From the NCBI RefSeq assembly GCF_000328705.1, contig NC_019673.1:3844001-3908000 (forward strand): a stretch of DNA of 64,000 nucleotides. Reading direction: 5' to 3'. The notes below the pieces were generated by a model. The model ran no database searches. It was given only the letters and a program-made list of their open reading frames with translations, and was not told the origin of the DNA. Positions 29,001-35,014 of this stretch are shown here, piece after piece (the first letter of the stretch is position 1; each line of letters begins with the position of its first letter). The position numbers were made by a program, and so were the translations under genes. Source of the stretch: Saccharothrix espanaensis DSM 44229. GTDB taxonomy: Bacteria > Actinomycetota > Actinomycetes > Mycobacteriales > Pseudonocardiaceae.

Positions 29001-31751
29001 GCAGAGGTAGGCGGGCAGCCGCTCCTCGGTGTGCCGGCGCAGGTCGGCCACGTCGGCGTCGCCGACCAGGTAGGCCACCAGGTGCCGGGCGTCGCCGTCG
29101 CCGAAGGGCAGCACGGCGGTCTGCGCTACGCCGTCGTGCTCCCGCAGCACCGCCTCCACCTCGGCCGGTTCCACCAGGAACCCGCGCACCTTCACCTGCT
29201 GGTCCGCGCGGCCCAGGAACTCCAGCACGCCGTCGGGCCGCCAGCGCGCCAGGTCGCCGGTCCGGTACAGCCGCGCGCCGGGCTCGCCGCCGAACGGGTC
29301 GGGCACGAACTTCGCGGCGGTCAGCGCCGGGTTCGCCCAGTAGCCCCGGGCCAGGCCCGCGCCGCCGGTGTACAGCTCGCCGGGCACGCCGACCGGGACC
29401 GGCCGCAGCCGGTCGTCCAGGACGTAGACGGTGCTGCGCTGCACCGGTGTGCCGATCGGCACGGTGCCGCCGACCTGCCGCGGGTCGGTGATCACGTGGC
29501 ACGAGGTGAACGTGGTGTTCTCGGTCGGCCCGTAGCCGTTGACGACCGGCTTGCCGTTGCGGGCGACCAGCGCCGCGCGCACCGCGTCGGGCGCGAGCAC
29601 GTCACCGCCGGCCAGCAGCTGGTCGACCGACGCGAGGACCTCCGGGGCGTGCGCGACGAGCTGGTGGAAGAACCCGGCGGTCAGCCACAGCACGGTCACC
29701 CGGTGCTCGCGCAGCAGGTCGGCCAGCACGGCGGGGTCCGGCGGCCCGTCCGGCGCGGCGACCACCCGGCCACCGGTCAGCAGCGGACCCCAGACCTCCA
29801 GCGTGGTCAGGTCGAACGCGGTCGCCGACTGGTGCAGGAACGTCTGCCCCGGCCCGAACCGGCCGAACGTCGGGTTGGTCACCAGCCGCACCACGCCCCG
29901 GTGCGGCACGGCCACGCCCTTGGGCCTGCCGGTCGAGCCGGAGGTGTAGTTCAGGTACGCCACGCCCAGCGGGTGCGCGGCCGGCGGCAGCGGCGTGTCC
30001 GGTCCGCCCACTCCCGAGGTGTCCACTTCGGACAGCTGCACAGCGGTGATCCCGGCGGGCAGCGGGCGGTTCCCGTCGGTCACCACCAGCGCCGTACCGG
30101 ACTCGGCCAGCGCCGCGGCGTCGCGGACGGCCGGGTTGCCCGGGTCCAGCGGCAGGTAGGCCGCGCCGGTCTTGACCACCGCGAGCATCGCGGTCACCAG
30201 GTCCGCGCCGCGCGGCAGCGCCAGGCCCACCGGCTGGTCGGGCCGCGCGCCCCGGGCGACCAGGGCGTGCGCCAGCCGGGTGGACCGGGCGTCCAGCTCG
30301 GCGTAGCTCAGCCAGCGGGTGCCGTCGTGCACCGCGTCGGCGTCCGGGCGCAGCCGCACCTGATCGGCGAACAGGTCGGGCACGGTCGAGTCCGCCGGGT
30401 ACTCCACGGCGGTGTCGTTCCACTTCTCCACCACGCGCACCAGTTCCGCGCCGCGCGGCTCGGTCAGCTCGCGGACCGGCCGGGTGGGTGCCTCGGCCAG
30501 GCCCGCCAGCAGGTCGCGGAACTGCGCGAGCAGGGCGTCGGGCGCCCAGTCGGGGAACCGGGTGGTGTCGTGGATGAGGTGCAGGCTCAGGTGCGGTTCG
30601 GCGAACGCGTAGAGCGTCATGGCGTAGCTCGGGCTGCGCAGGATCTCCACGTGCCGTCCGGTCGGCGCGGTCGGCCGGGCGGACAGCACGGTGTTGATCT
30701 CGCGGTGCTCGAACAGCACCAGGCTGCGCATCAGCGCGTCGTGGCCGGCCGCGCGCTGGATGTCGGGCAGCGGGCTGAGCTGGTGGTCGCGGGCGGCGAC
30801 CGAACGCGCGCGGACGTCGCGCAGCCAGTCGGTGACCGGGAGGTCGCGGTCCACCGGCAGCCGCAGCGGCACGGTGGCCAGCAGCAGGCCGACCATCTCC
30901 TGCGCGCCGGGCACCGAACCGTGCCGGGCCGCGCGGGTCACCCCGAAGACCGCCTCGCCGGTGCCGGAGTGGGTGGTGAGCAGCAGGCCCCAGGCCGCGA
31001 GCACGACGGTGTTCACCGTGACGCCCGCCGCGTCGGCCAGCGCCCGCACCGCCGCTGTCTCGGTGTCCGACAGGTCGAGCCCGGCCTTGCCCATCACCGG
31101 GGTCGCGGAACCGTTGTGCTCCAAGGGGAGCAGGCCCGGCTCCGGCAGGCCCGCGAGCTCGTCGGCCCAGAACCGCCGGTCGGCGGCGGCGGCCGGGTGC
31201 TCCGGCGCGGTGCGCTCGGCGTACCAGTGGGCGTAGTCGGCGAACTCGGGGCGCGCCGCGAACGGCGCGGTGCCGCCGGAGGCATAGGCGTCGTCTATCT
31301 CGGACAGCAGGATGGCCAATGACCGGCCGTCCAGGATCGCGTGGTGGAAGGTGGCCACCACGACGTTGCCGGGCAGCACGCGCAACCGCAGCGGCGGGCC
31401 GCCCACCGGGTCGACCCCGGCCCTGCGGTCCTCGGCGAGGAATCCGGCCAGGTCGAAAGCGGACCCGTCGGTGACCGCGTCGTCGACGACCATCGGCACG
31501 TCGGCGGCCGGGCCGGCCCACTGCTCGGCGTCGCCGTCGGGCCGCCAGCGGAACCTGGTGCGCAGGATCGGGTGCCGTTCGACGGCCGCCCGCCACGCGT
31601 CCAGGTACGCCCCGGCCTCGAACGGCCCGGTGAACCGCTGGACGCACTGGATGACGTCCGTGCCCGCCTCCGGATCGCGCAGGCCGGCCGCGATCATTCC
31701 GCGTTGCAACGGTAGTGCCGGGGTGGTCCGGACAGCCGGATCCGTGTACAC
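25998..31751 (-). CDS. NRPS module fused to a lantibiotic-dehydratase-like (LanB/PEARL-type) domain
   Basis: One uninterrupted 1917-residue frame. Residues of about 8-430 are a condensation domain (LPLQRGM first motif; HHAILDG near 135). About 460-960 is adenylation (LNYTSGSTGRPKG near 602; NGYGPTENTTF near 740; GRADQQVKVRGFLVEP). About 970-1030 is a carrier (DDFFAVGGNSLLA, Ser near 988). After a Pro/Thr-rich linker, about 1060-1917 match the LanB N-terminal (glutamylation) family: WRWVELRGTGF, DPKFREAVAWQNP, RYCAKNDTIGFFGPVGW and RFVFVKSPVEHKPFYVD. The roughly 850 residues and the lack of a SpaB_C elimination domain resemble the small LanBs (PEARLs), which use aminoacyl-tRNA. The A pocket D-L-L-W-L-G-G-T-F-K resembles valine codes. 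GTG 31751 was chosen for its GGGGGAGG site; an upstream TTG at 31847 lacks one. Confidence 0.9.
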   Translation of the reverse strand: MYTDPAVRTTPALPLQRGMIAAGLRDPEAGTDVIQCVQRFTGPFEAGAYLDAWRAAVERHPILRTRFRWRPDGDAEQWAGPAADVPMVVDDAVTDGSAFDLAGFLAEDRRAGVDPVGGPPLRLRVLPGNVVVATFHHAILDGRSLAILLSEIDDAYASGGTAPFAARPEFADYAHWYAERTAPEHPAAAADRRFWADELAGLPEPGLLPLEHNGSATPVMGKAGLDLSDTETAAVRALADAAGVTVNTVVLAAWGLLLTTHSGTGEAVFGVTRAARHGSVPGAQEMVGLLLATVPLRLPVDRDLPVTDWLRDVRARSVAARDHQLSPLPDIQRAAGHDALMRSLVLFEHREINTVLSARPTAPTGRHVEILRSPSYAMTLYAFAEPHLSLHLIHDTTRFPDWAPDALLAQFRDLLAGLAEAPTRPVRELTEPRGAELVRVVEKWNDTAVEYPADSTVPDLFADQVRLRPDADAVHDGTRWLSYAELDARSTRLAHALVARGARPDQPVGLALPRGADLVTAMLAVVKTGAAYLPLDPGNPAVRDAAALAESGTALVVTDGNRPLPAGITAVQLSEVDTSGVGGPDTPLPPAAHPLGVAYLNYTSGSTGRPKGVAVPHRGVVRLVTNPTFGRFGPGQTFLHQSATAFDLTTLEVWGPLLTGGRVVAAPDGPPDPAVLADLLREHRVTVLWLTAGFFHQLVAHAPEVLASVDQLLAGGDVLAPDAVRAALVARNGKPVVNGYGPTENTTFTSCHVITDPRQVGGTVPIGTPVQRSTVYVLDDRLRPVPVGVPGELYTGGAGLARGYWANPALTAAKFVPDPFGGEPGARLYRTGDLARWRPDGVLEFLGRADQQVKVRGFLVEPAEVEAVLREHDGVAQTAVLPFGDGDARHLVAYLVGDADVADLRRHTEERLPAYLCPARYVVVAALPLNRNGKVDRAALREVKADGAPAAERTRPAEGTPLRLARLWQVLLGCDDVRAEDDFFAVGGNSLLAVRLAFRVREEFGVDVPVADLHRARTLAACAQVIDRARSATPGQGITRRDRTAYLVPAQRTPEQTGAPVTTADRDAATADERTVQDHLVLPRGTGNWAAWRWVELRGTGFGIEPLLAIASPDAARAAEAVLAADDRLGQARWAAFRVLRAVEDQAEGEQRSALRKIGRLVRKGRFAEARDALAHTAEVTDALAEAALAAGDHEAALADYAARFEQGRREAAGVLHVVSGDPKFREAVAWQNPRALQTAVDALHKALSGLRDAGRNVDYRRWEHTVVSYLQRYCAKNDTIGFFGPVGWARVRDDATAALVSRPGPGLVDKRTTYLENWAVQQLAETLTTDDVRPWAVPRRMPFVSVVGDVLHVPLTEPVRLPPLEAAVLTACDGRRRAHDIAGHVGADRAEVLAVLERLRQARRIAWTLEVPPSALVPELALRSQVEGIDDPEVRRRVAGAVDEVVAGRDQVAAAVGDPDRLVHAIADLQERFTAITGAAAVRRPGLFYAGRTLVHEECRRDLEVDLSPALLDTLWPSLELVLEAARWFTCAGSALYTRALKEVFREHAGGRTSVRLADFWMWANDTIFRLDDRMVGRLVTALQERWATALGPHDPAARHVRRSVADVREAVLRLFAAPRPGWRGAVQHSPDVLIAAKDADAVRAGDYQWVLGEVHPGVNTMRSALFVSQHPDPVQLHEAMRRDMAGPRVVLTTTREQGGTPQRLADALVLPEDLRIAFGHDSCGPDIGGAVPIGDFEVVDDNGKLRARSRDGRVDLELVELLSEQIMAQLVQKFRLLPSGDHTPRVSLDRLVVARESWQLPASRSRFAFAADEPGRFLGAQAWRREHGMPRFVFVKSPVEHKPFYVDLESGPSVELFAHAVRALEREQPDSPMGVGEMLPGPDQLWLTDAAGNRHTAEFRLVAVDRRGWRKGGTR

Positions 31752-31762
31752 CAAAGCCTCCC

Positions 31763-31774
31763 CCAGTAATGTGC
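31763..31774 (+). repeat. 12-bp element CCAGTAATGTGC, copy 1
   Basis: The sequence CCAGTAATGTGC lies just upstream of the NRPS-LanB ribosome-binding site. An identical copy in the opposite orientation is at 32143-32154, upstream of mbtH. It may be a regulator half-site. Confidence 0.4.
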
Positions 31775-31789
31775 CGGTCGGTCCGCGCG

Positions 31790-31810
31790 CGGAAATAGCA
31801 GCTATTTCCG
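31790..31810. promoter_or_regulatory. Perfect 10-bp-arm palindrome upstream of the NRPS-LanB gene
   Basis: CGGAAATAGC, one A, then GCTATTTCCG: a perfect inverted repeat centred 49 bases before the NRPS-LanB start. It is AT-rich against a GC-rich background, so it is a good candidate operator or mRNA stem in the mbtH-NRPS spacer. Confidence 0.55.
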
Positions 31811-31822
31811 GGCAGCGGCGGG

Positions 31823-31842
31823 CCACCCGGATTACCGGGTGG
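31823..31842 (-). terminator. Stem-loop after mbtH, possible attenuator
   Basis: CCACCCGG, loop ATTA, CCGGGTGG: a perfect 8-bp stem with a tetraloop 18 bases after the mbtH stop in the direction of transcription, with no T-tract. It may trim or attenuate transcripts so that mbtH is made in excess over the large NRPS; it is not a convincing full terminator. Confidence 0.45.
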
Positions 31843-31860
31843 CGCAATTGGGCCGCCGGC

Positions 31861-32076
31861 TCAGCCGCCGTGCGCGGCGAGGTGGTCGCGCACGCTGCGC
31901 GGGCGCAGGTCGGTCCACACCCGCGCGATGTGGTCCAGGCATTCCTGCCTGGTCCCGGTGGTGCCCTCGGCTCGCCAGCCCAGGGGGAGGTCGCGGTCGG
32001 CGAACCAGACCGAGTACTGCTCCTCGGTGTTCACCACGACCAGGAATTCACGCGATTCCGCGTTCTCGACGCCCAT
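31861..32076 (-). CDS. MbtH-like NRPS accessory protein
   Basis: This 71-residue MbtH-family protein has the conserved NTEEQYSVWFADRDLPLGW, the Gly and CLDHI segment, and VWTDLRPRSVRDHL, with the invariant Trp residues. It binds adenylation domains and aids their folding or activity. ATG 32076 follows GGAGGGCAGGAGAA. It is the first gene of the minus-strand NRPS operon; a 110-bp spacer with two inverted repeats separates it from the NRPS-LanB gene. Confidence 0.95.
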   Translation of the reverse strand: MGVENAESREFLVVVNTEEQYSVWFADRDLPLGWRAEGTTGTRQECLDHIARVWTDLRPRSVRDHLAAHGG

Positions 32077-32285
32077 GTCGTTCGTTCTCCTGCCCTCCGT
32101 CGGCGGACGGGGTTGCCGTGGCGTCAAAGCTACGCGTCAGGCGCACATTACTGGAATCCACTAAACGGTCGAACCGGCCATTTGTCGATCGGCCGTCGAA
32201 CTATTTGAATAGACTATGGGTCGTCACTCGGCGTGGTCGACCGGTCGCGGAAATACCCCGGACCCGACTGCGGGAATGCGCCCGG
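32077..32285 (-). promoter_or_regulatory. Probable promoter region of the NRPS operon
   Basis: This gap upstream of mbtH contains the least GC-rich DNA in the area (32120-32220), including an inverted repeat CTATT-TG-AATAG at 32201-32212 and, reading toward mbtH, a possible TTCGAC-N17-TAATGT pair ending near 32145. The -10/-35 call is weak. The 12-bp element shared with the mbtH-NRPS spacer lies here at 32143-32154. No gene is visible. Confidence 0.5.
32143..32154 (-). repeat. 12-bp element CCAGTAATGTGC, copy 2
   Basis: Reverse-complement copy of the element at 31763-31774, located in the putative operon promoter region about 67 bases before the mbtH start. Confidence 0.4.
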
Positions 32286-32309
32286 CCCGCCCGACGGGGG
32301 TCGGGCGGG
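32286..32309 (-). terminator. Hairpin downstream of the metallophosphoesterase gene
   Basis: CCCGCCCGAC, GGGG loop, GTCGGGCGGG: a perfect 10-bp stem 88 bases past the metallophosphoesterase stop. No T-tract follows; it is a probable GC-type terminator insulating the NRPS promoter. Confidence 0.6.
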
Positions 32310-32396
32310 TAGGGCGGGGTCGGGCAGGGGGAGTCCACTGTGGACGCCGAACGCGACGCCCCGGCGGCGCGGGGTACCAGCCGTTCGGGGGTGGTG

Positions 32397-33584
32397 TCAG
32401 CGCGACCGGAGGGTCAGCAGCGAGATCTCGTTGGGCGCGAACACGCGGAACGGCGGACCCCAGAAACCCGCTCCCCGGCTGGTCCACAGCCTGGTCCGGG
32501 TGCCGTGGTCGCTCAGACCCTGCAGCACCGGCTGCTGGAGGCGGACCAGGAGGTGGAACGGCCAGATCTGGCCGCCGTGCGTGTGCCCGGACAGTTGCAG
32601 GTCGACACCGGCAGCCGCCGCCGTGCGGACCTCACTGGGCTGGTGCGCCAGGAGCACCACCGGGTCGTCCGCGCCGACACCGGCCAGCGCCGCGTCGAGG
32701 TCGGCGGCGTGGCCCTCCTCGCCGGAGTGCACGGCGGTGATGTCGTCGATGCCCGCGAACACCAGCCGCGCGCCCTCGCGCTCCAGCACCCGGTGCCGGT
32801 TGTGCAGGCTGGTCCAGCCGAGCTCGTCCATGTGTTCCATCCACGCCTGGGCGTTGCTCAGGTACTCGTGGTTGCCCGAGACGTAGAACCGGTGCCCCGC
32901 ACGGACTCCGCCCAGCGGGGTGGACTGGCCGCGCCGCTGCTCGACCGTGCCGTCGGCGATGTCGCCCACGTGCACCACGACGTCCGCGTCGAGCTCGTTC
33001 ACCGCCGCCACCAAGCCCTGCGACCACTTCGTGCGGTCGATCGGCCCGTAGTGGGTGTCGGCCAGCACGGCGACGGTGAGCCCGTCGAACGCCGGGTCCA
33101 GCCGGCGCAGCACGACCTCCGCCCGCCGCACCTTGGGCACCCGCATCGCCACGTGGTGGCCGTACCCGGCCAGCCCCACCACGATCACCGCGAGCAGCAC
33201 GGCGATGAACCGCGCCCGGAACGGGTTCTCCACGCCCGCGACGGCGAGCACGAGCCGCAGCACGTCGGTGATCAGGGTCCAGGAGAACGCGATCCACGCG
33301 ACACCCAGCAGCGGCAAGCCGATCCGGGCGGCGCGGTCGGAGTGCCGGCTGCCCAGCGAGCGGATCAGCAGCACCGGGAAGGCGAGGTAGCCCAGTGCGA
33401 ACACCGCTGTGCCGACCACCACCACCGGCGTCGGCCACTCGGCACCCGGCGCGAACAACCCGAAGTACGGCACCCAGAACAGCAGGCTCGTCACGACGAA
33501 CAGGACCAGCCCGAACACCACCCGCCGCCGGGTCGCCCCCGGCCGGGCCGGCGCGTCGGTCGTGGTCGGGGAGTGCTCGGCCAT
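32397..33584 (-). CDS. Membrane-anchored metallophosphoesterase (YkuE-like)
   Basis: This 395-residue protein has four or five transmembrane helices in residues 20-160, then a calcineurin-like phosphoesterase domain with all metal-binding blocks: VLADTHYGP, VHVGDIADG, VSGNHEYL, LLAHQP and LSGHTHGGQ. It is a two-metal phosphodiesterase or phosphatase acting at the membrane; family members have been linked to lipid or cell-wall phosphates. ATG 33584 follows GGAGACATCC. It lies downstream of a TetR gene on the same strand, and a palindrome shared with the TetR promoter sits 32-44 bases before its start, so it is probably under that repressor. Confidence 0.88.
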   Translation of the reverse strand: MAEHSPTTTDAPARPGATRRRVVFGLVLFVVTSLLFWVPYFGLFAPGAEWPTPVVVVGTAVFALGYLAFPVLLIRSLGSRHSDRAARIGLPLLGVAWIAFSWTLITDVLRLVLAVAGVENPFRARFIAVLLAVIVVGLAGYGHHVAMRVPKVRRAEVVLRRLDPAFDGLTVAVLADTHYGPIDRTKWSQGLVAAVNELDADVVVHVGDIADGTVEQRRGQSTPLGGVRAGHRFYVSGNHEYLSNAQAWMEHMDELGWTSLHNRHRVLEREGARLVFAGIDDITAVHSGEEGHAADLDAALAGVGADDPVVLLAHQPSEVRTAAAAGVDLQLSGHTHGGQIWPFHLLVRLQQPVLQGLSDHGTRTRLWTSRGAGFWGPPFRVFAPNEISLLTLRSR

Positions 33585-33615
33585 GGATGTCTCCGTCGCG
33601 GGTCGGGGCTGTTAA

Positions 33616-33628
33616 AGACCGGTGGTCT
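33616..33628. promoter_or_regulatory. Probable TetR operator upstream of the metallophosphoesterase gene
   Basis: AGACC-GGT-GGTCT, an inverted repeat with 5-bp arms. Its near-copy (AGACC-GGC-GGTCC on the minus strand, 11 of 13 identical) is at 34326-34338, directly upstream of the TetR gene. Confidence 0.6.
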
Positions 33629-33644
33629 CTCCAGCGTACGCGGG

Positions 33645-34310
33645 TCAACTCGCCCGGACGACCAGGCCGATGAGCTGGTTGACCAGGCTCTCGGTCAGCG
33701 CCGCCGCGAACGCCTCGGCGGGCGGCGGGTGGCCGAGCTCGGCGCCGGCCGCCGCCACCGCCCCGGTCGGGTGCGCGTGCGGCCACAGGCCGGCCGTGAG
33801 GGCCAGGACCGCGCCGGCGAAGTGCCGGGCGGCGGCGTCGTCGAGCTGCGGCAGCTCGCCCCGGACCAGCTCGGCCAGCCGGGAGGTGTGCGCGTCCGCC
33901 CGGCTCTTGAACGCCAGCGCCGCCGCCGGCCCGACGTTGCGCTCCAGCACGCCCGCCGCGTTCGCCACCAGCTCGCACAGCAGCGGGTGCCGGGGCAGCG
34001 AGCCGGCCAGCGCGGTCGCCGCGGCGATCGCCCGCCCGTACGGCACGGGCTCCGGCCGGGTGCCGCGGACCAGCGGTTCGGCCTCGTCCAGCCACGCCGA
34101 CCAGCGCCGGTCGAGGACTTCGAGGAAGACCGCCTCGCGGCTGTCGAAGTAGCGCAGCACGTTCGACTTGGCCAGGCCCACCCGGCAGCTCAGCTCGCGC
34201 AGGCTGATCCCGGCCAGCGGGTGCTCGGCGAGCAGCGCCTCGGCGGCGGCCAGGATCGAGGCCCGCCGGACCTCGACCTGCTCCGCGCTCCTGGCCCGCC
34301 GGAACTCCAC
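33645..34310 (-). CDS. TetR-family transcriptional repressor
   Basis: This 221-residue regulator has an N-terminal helix-turn-helix (ASILAAAEALLAEHPLAGIS, then LSCRVGLAKSNVLRYFDSRE, residues 15-62) and a helical C-terminal ligand domain of the TetR_C type. GTG 34310 is used; a GTG three codons upstream is equally possible. A palindrome directly upstream of its start recurs before the metallophosphoesterase gene downstream, which argues for autoregulation and local control of that gene. No evidence ties it to the NRPS operon. Ligand unknown. Confidence 0.88.
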   Translation of the reverse strand: MEFRRARSAEQVEVRRASILAAAEALLAEHPLAGISLRELSCRVGLAKSNVLRYFDSREAVFLEVLDRRWSAWLDEAEPLVRGTRPEPVPYGRAIAAATALAGSLPRHPLLCELVANAAGVLERNVGPAAALAFKSRADAHTSRLAELVRGELPQLDDAAARHFAGAVLALTAGLWPHAHPTGAVAAAGAELGHPPPAEAFAAALTESLVNQLIGLVVRAS

Positions 34311-34325
34311 GGACCCCACTCTAAC

Positions 34326-34338
34326 GGACCGCCGGTCT
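34326..34338. promoter_or_regulatory. Probable TetR autoregulatory operator
   Basis: GGACC-GCC-GGTCT on the plus strand, 16 bases before the TetR start and overlapping where its promoter or leader must lie. It matches 11 of 13 bases with the site at 33616-33628. Confidence 0.6.
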
Positions 34339-34365
34339 GTTGTTCCGGCCGTGATGGGTCGGGGT

Positions 34366-34938
34366 TCAGTCGCCGACGGCCCGCGCCAGCCGGTCCAGGG
34401 CGTCGGCCCACGGCCGGGCGGCGAGCACCGGCAGGCCGAGCCCGGCGGCCTCGGCGGCGAGCCGGTCGCCGTAGTGCGCGCTGTCCGCCGCCCGCTTGCG
34501 CTGCACGCCCGCGGCCGGCTCACGGCTCGCGTAGTTGCGTTCGAGCTGCCCGGCGTCCGGCTCGTGCACGAACACCGGCCGCACGGCACCGCCGGTCCAC
34601 CGGGCGCAGAAGGCGGGCAGCAGGTAGTCGCCTTCGAGCACGAGCGGCAGGTCGGTCTTCAGGTGGTTGGTGATCACGGCCGCCAGCGCCGGCTCGATCG
34701 CCCGCGCCAACGCCACCTGGGCCGCGGTGACCTCCTCCGCCGACATCCCGGCGTCGGAGCGGGTCAGCCAGTGGTGCAGCGCGGGCTGCTGCTCGGCGGT
34801 GGTGATGCTCTGCAACGCGACCACCAGGTCGTCCACCTCCACGAGCGCGGCACCGCGCGCCCGCGCCACGGGGTAGGACAGCGCGCTCTTGCCGCTGCCC
34901 GACGCCCCGCCCAACAACAACACCCGCCACTGCGCCAT
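34366..34938 (-). CDS. P-loop kinase-like protein
   Basis: This 190-residue protein opens with a Walker A motif (LLLGGASGSGKSALSYPVARA) and a Walker-B-like VEVDDLVVALQ; VLEGDYLLPAF later in the chain fits a small-molecule kinase or 2-phosphoglycerate-kinase-like fold. A basic RKRAADSAHYGDRLAAEA segment could form the lid. ATG 34938 is preferred because it directly precedes the first beta strand. It lies 76 bp downstream of the PLP enzyme gene on the same strand and may share its transcript. The phosphate acceptor is unknown. Confidence 0.7.
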   Translation of the reverse strand: MAQWRVLLLGGASGSGKSALSYPVARARGAALVEVDDLVVALQSITTAEQQPALHHWLTRSDAGMSAEEVTAAQVALARAIEPALAAVITNHLKTDLPLVLEGDYLLPAFCARWTGGAVRPVFVHEPDAGQLERNYASREPAAGVQRKRAADSAHYGDRLAAEAAGLGLPVLAARPWADALDRLARAVGD

Positions 34939-35014
34939 GGCGACACCCTCGCAACCGGCCGCGACCCGGCGCAAGTCCGTTGTCGAGGGTCCGGTCTGCG
35001 GTCCACAGTGGATG

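Noticed and set aside
31752-31847. A longer NRPS-LanB start at TTG 31847
   Set aside because: It adds 32 residues across the palindromic spacer, lacks a ribosome-binding site, and GTG 31751 has GGGGGAGG at correct spacing.
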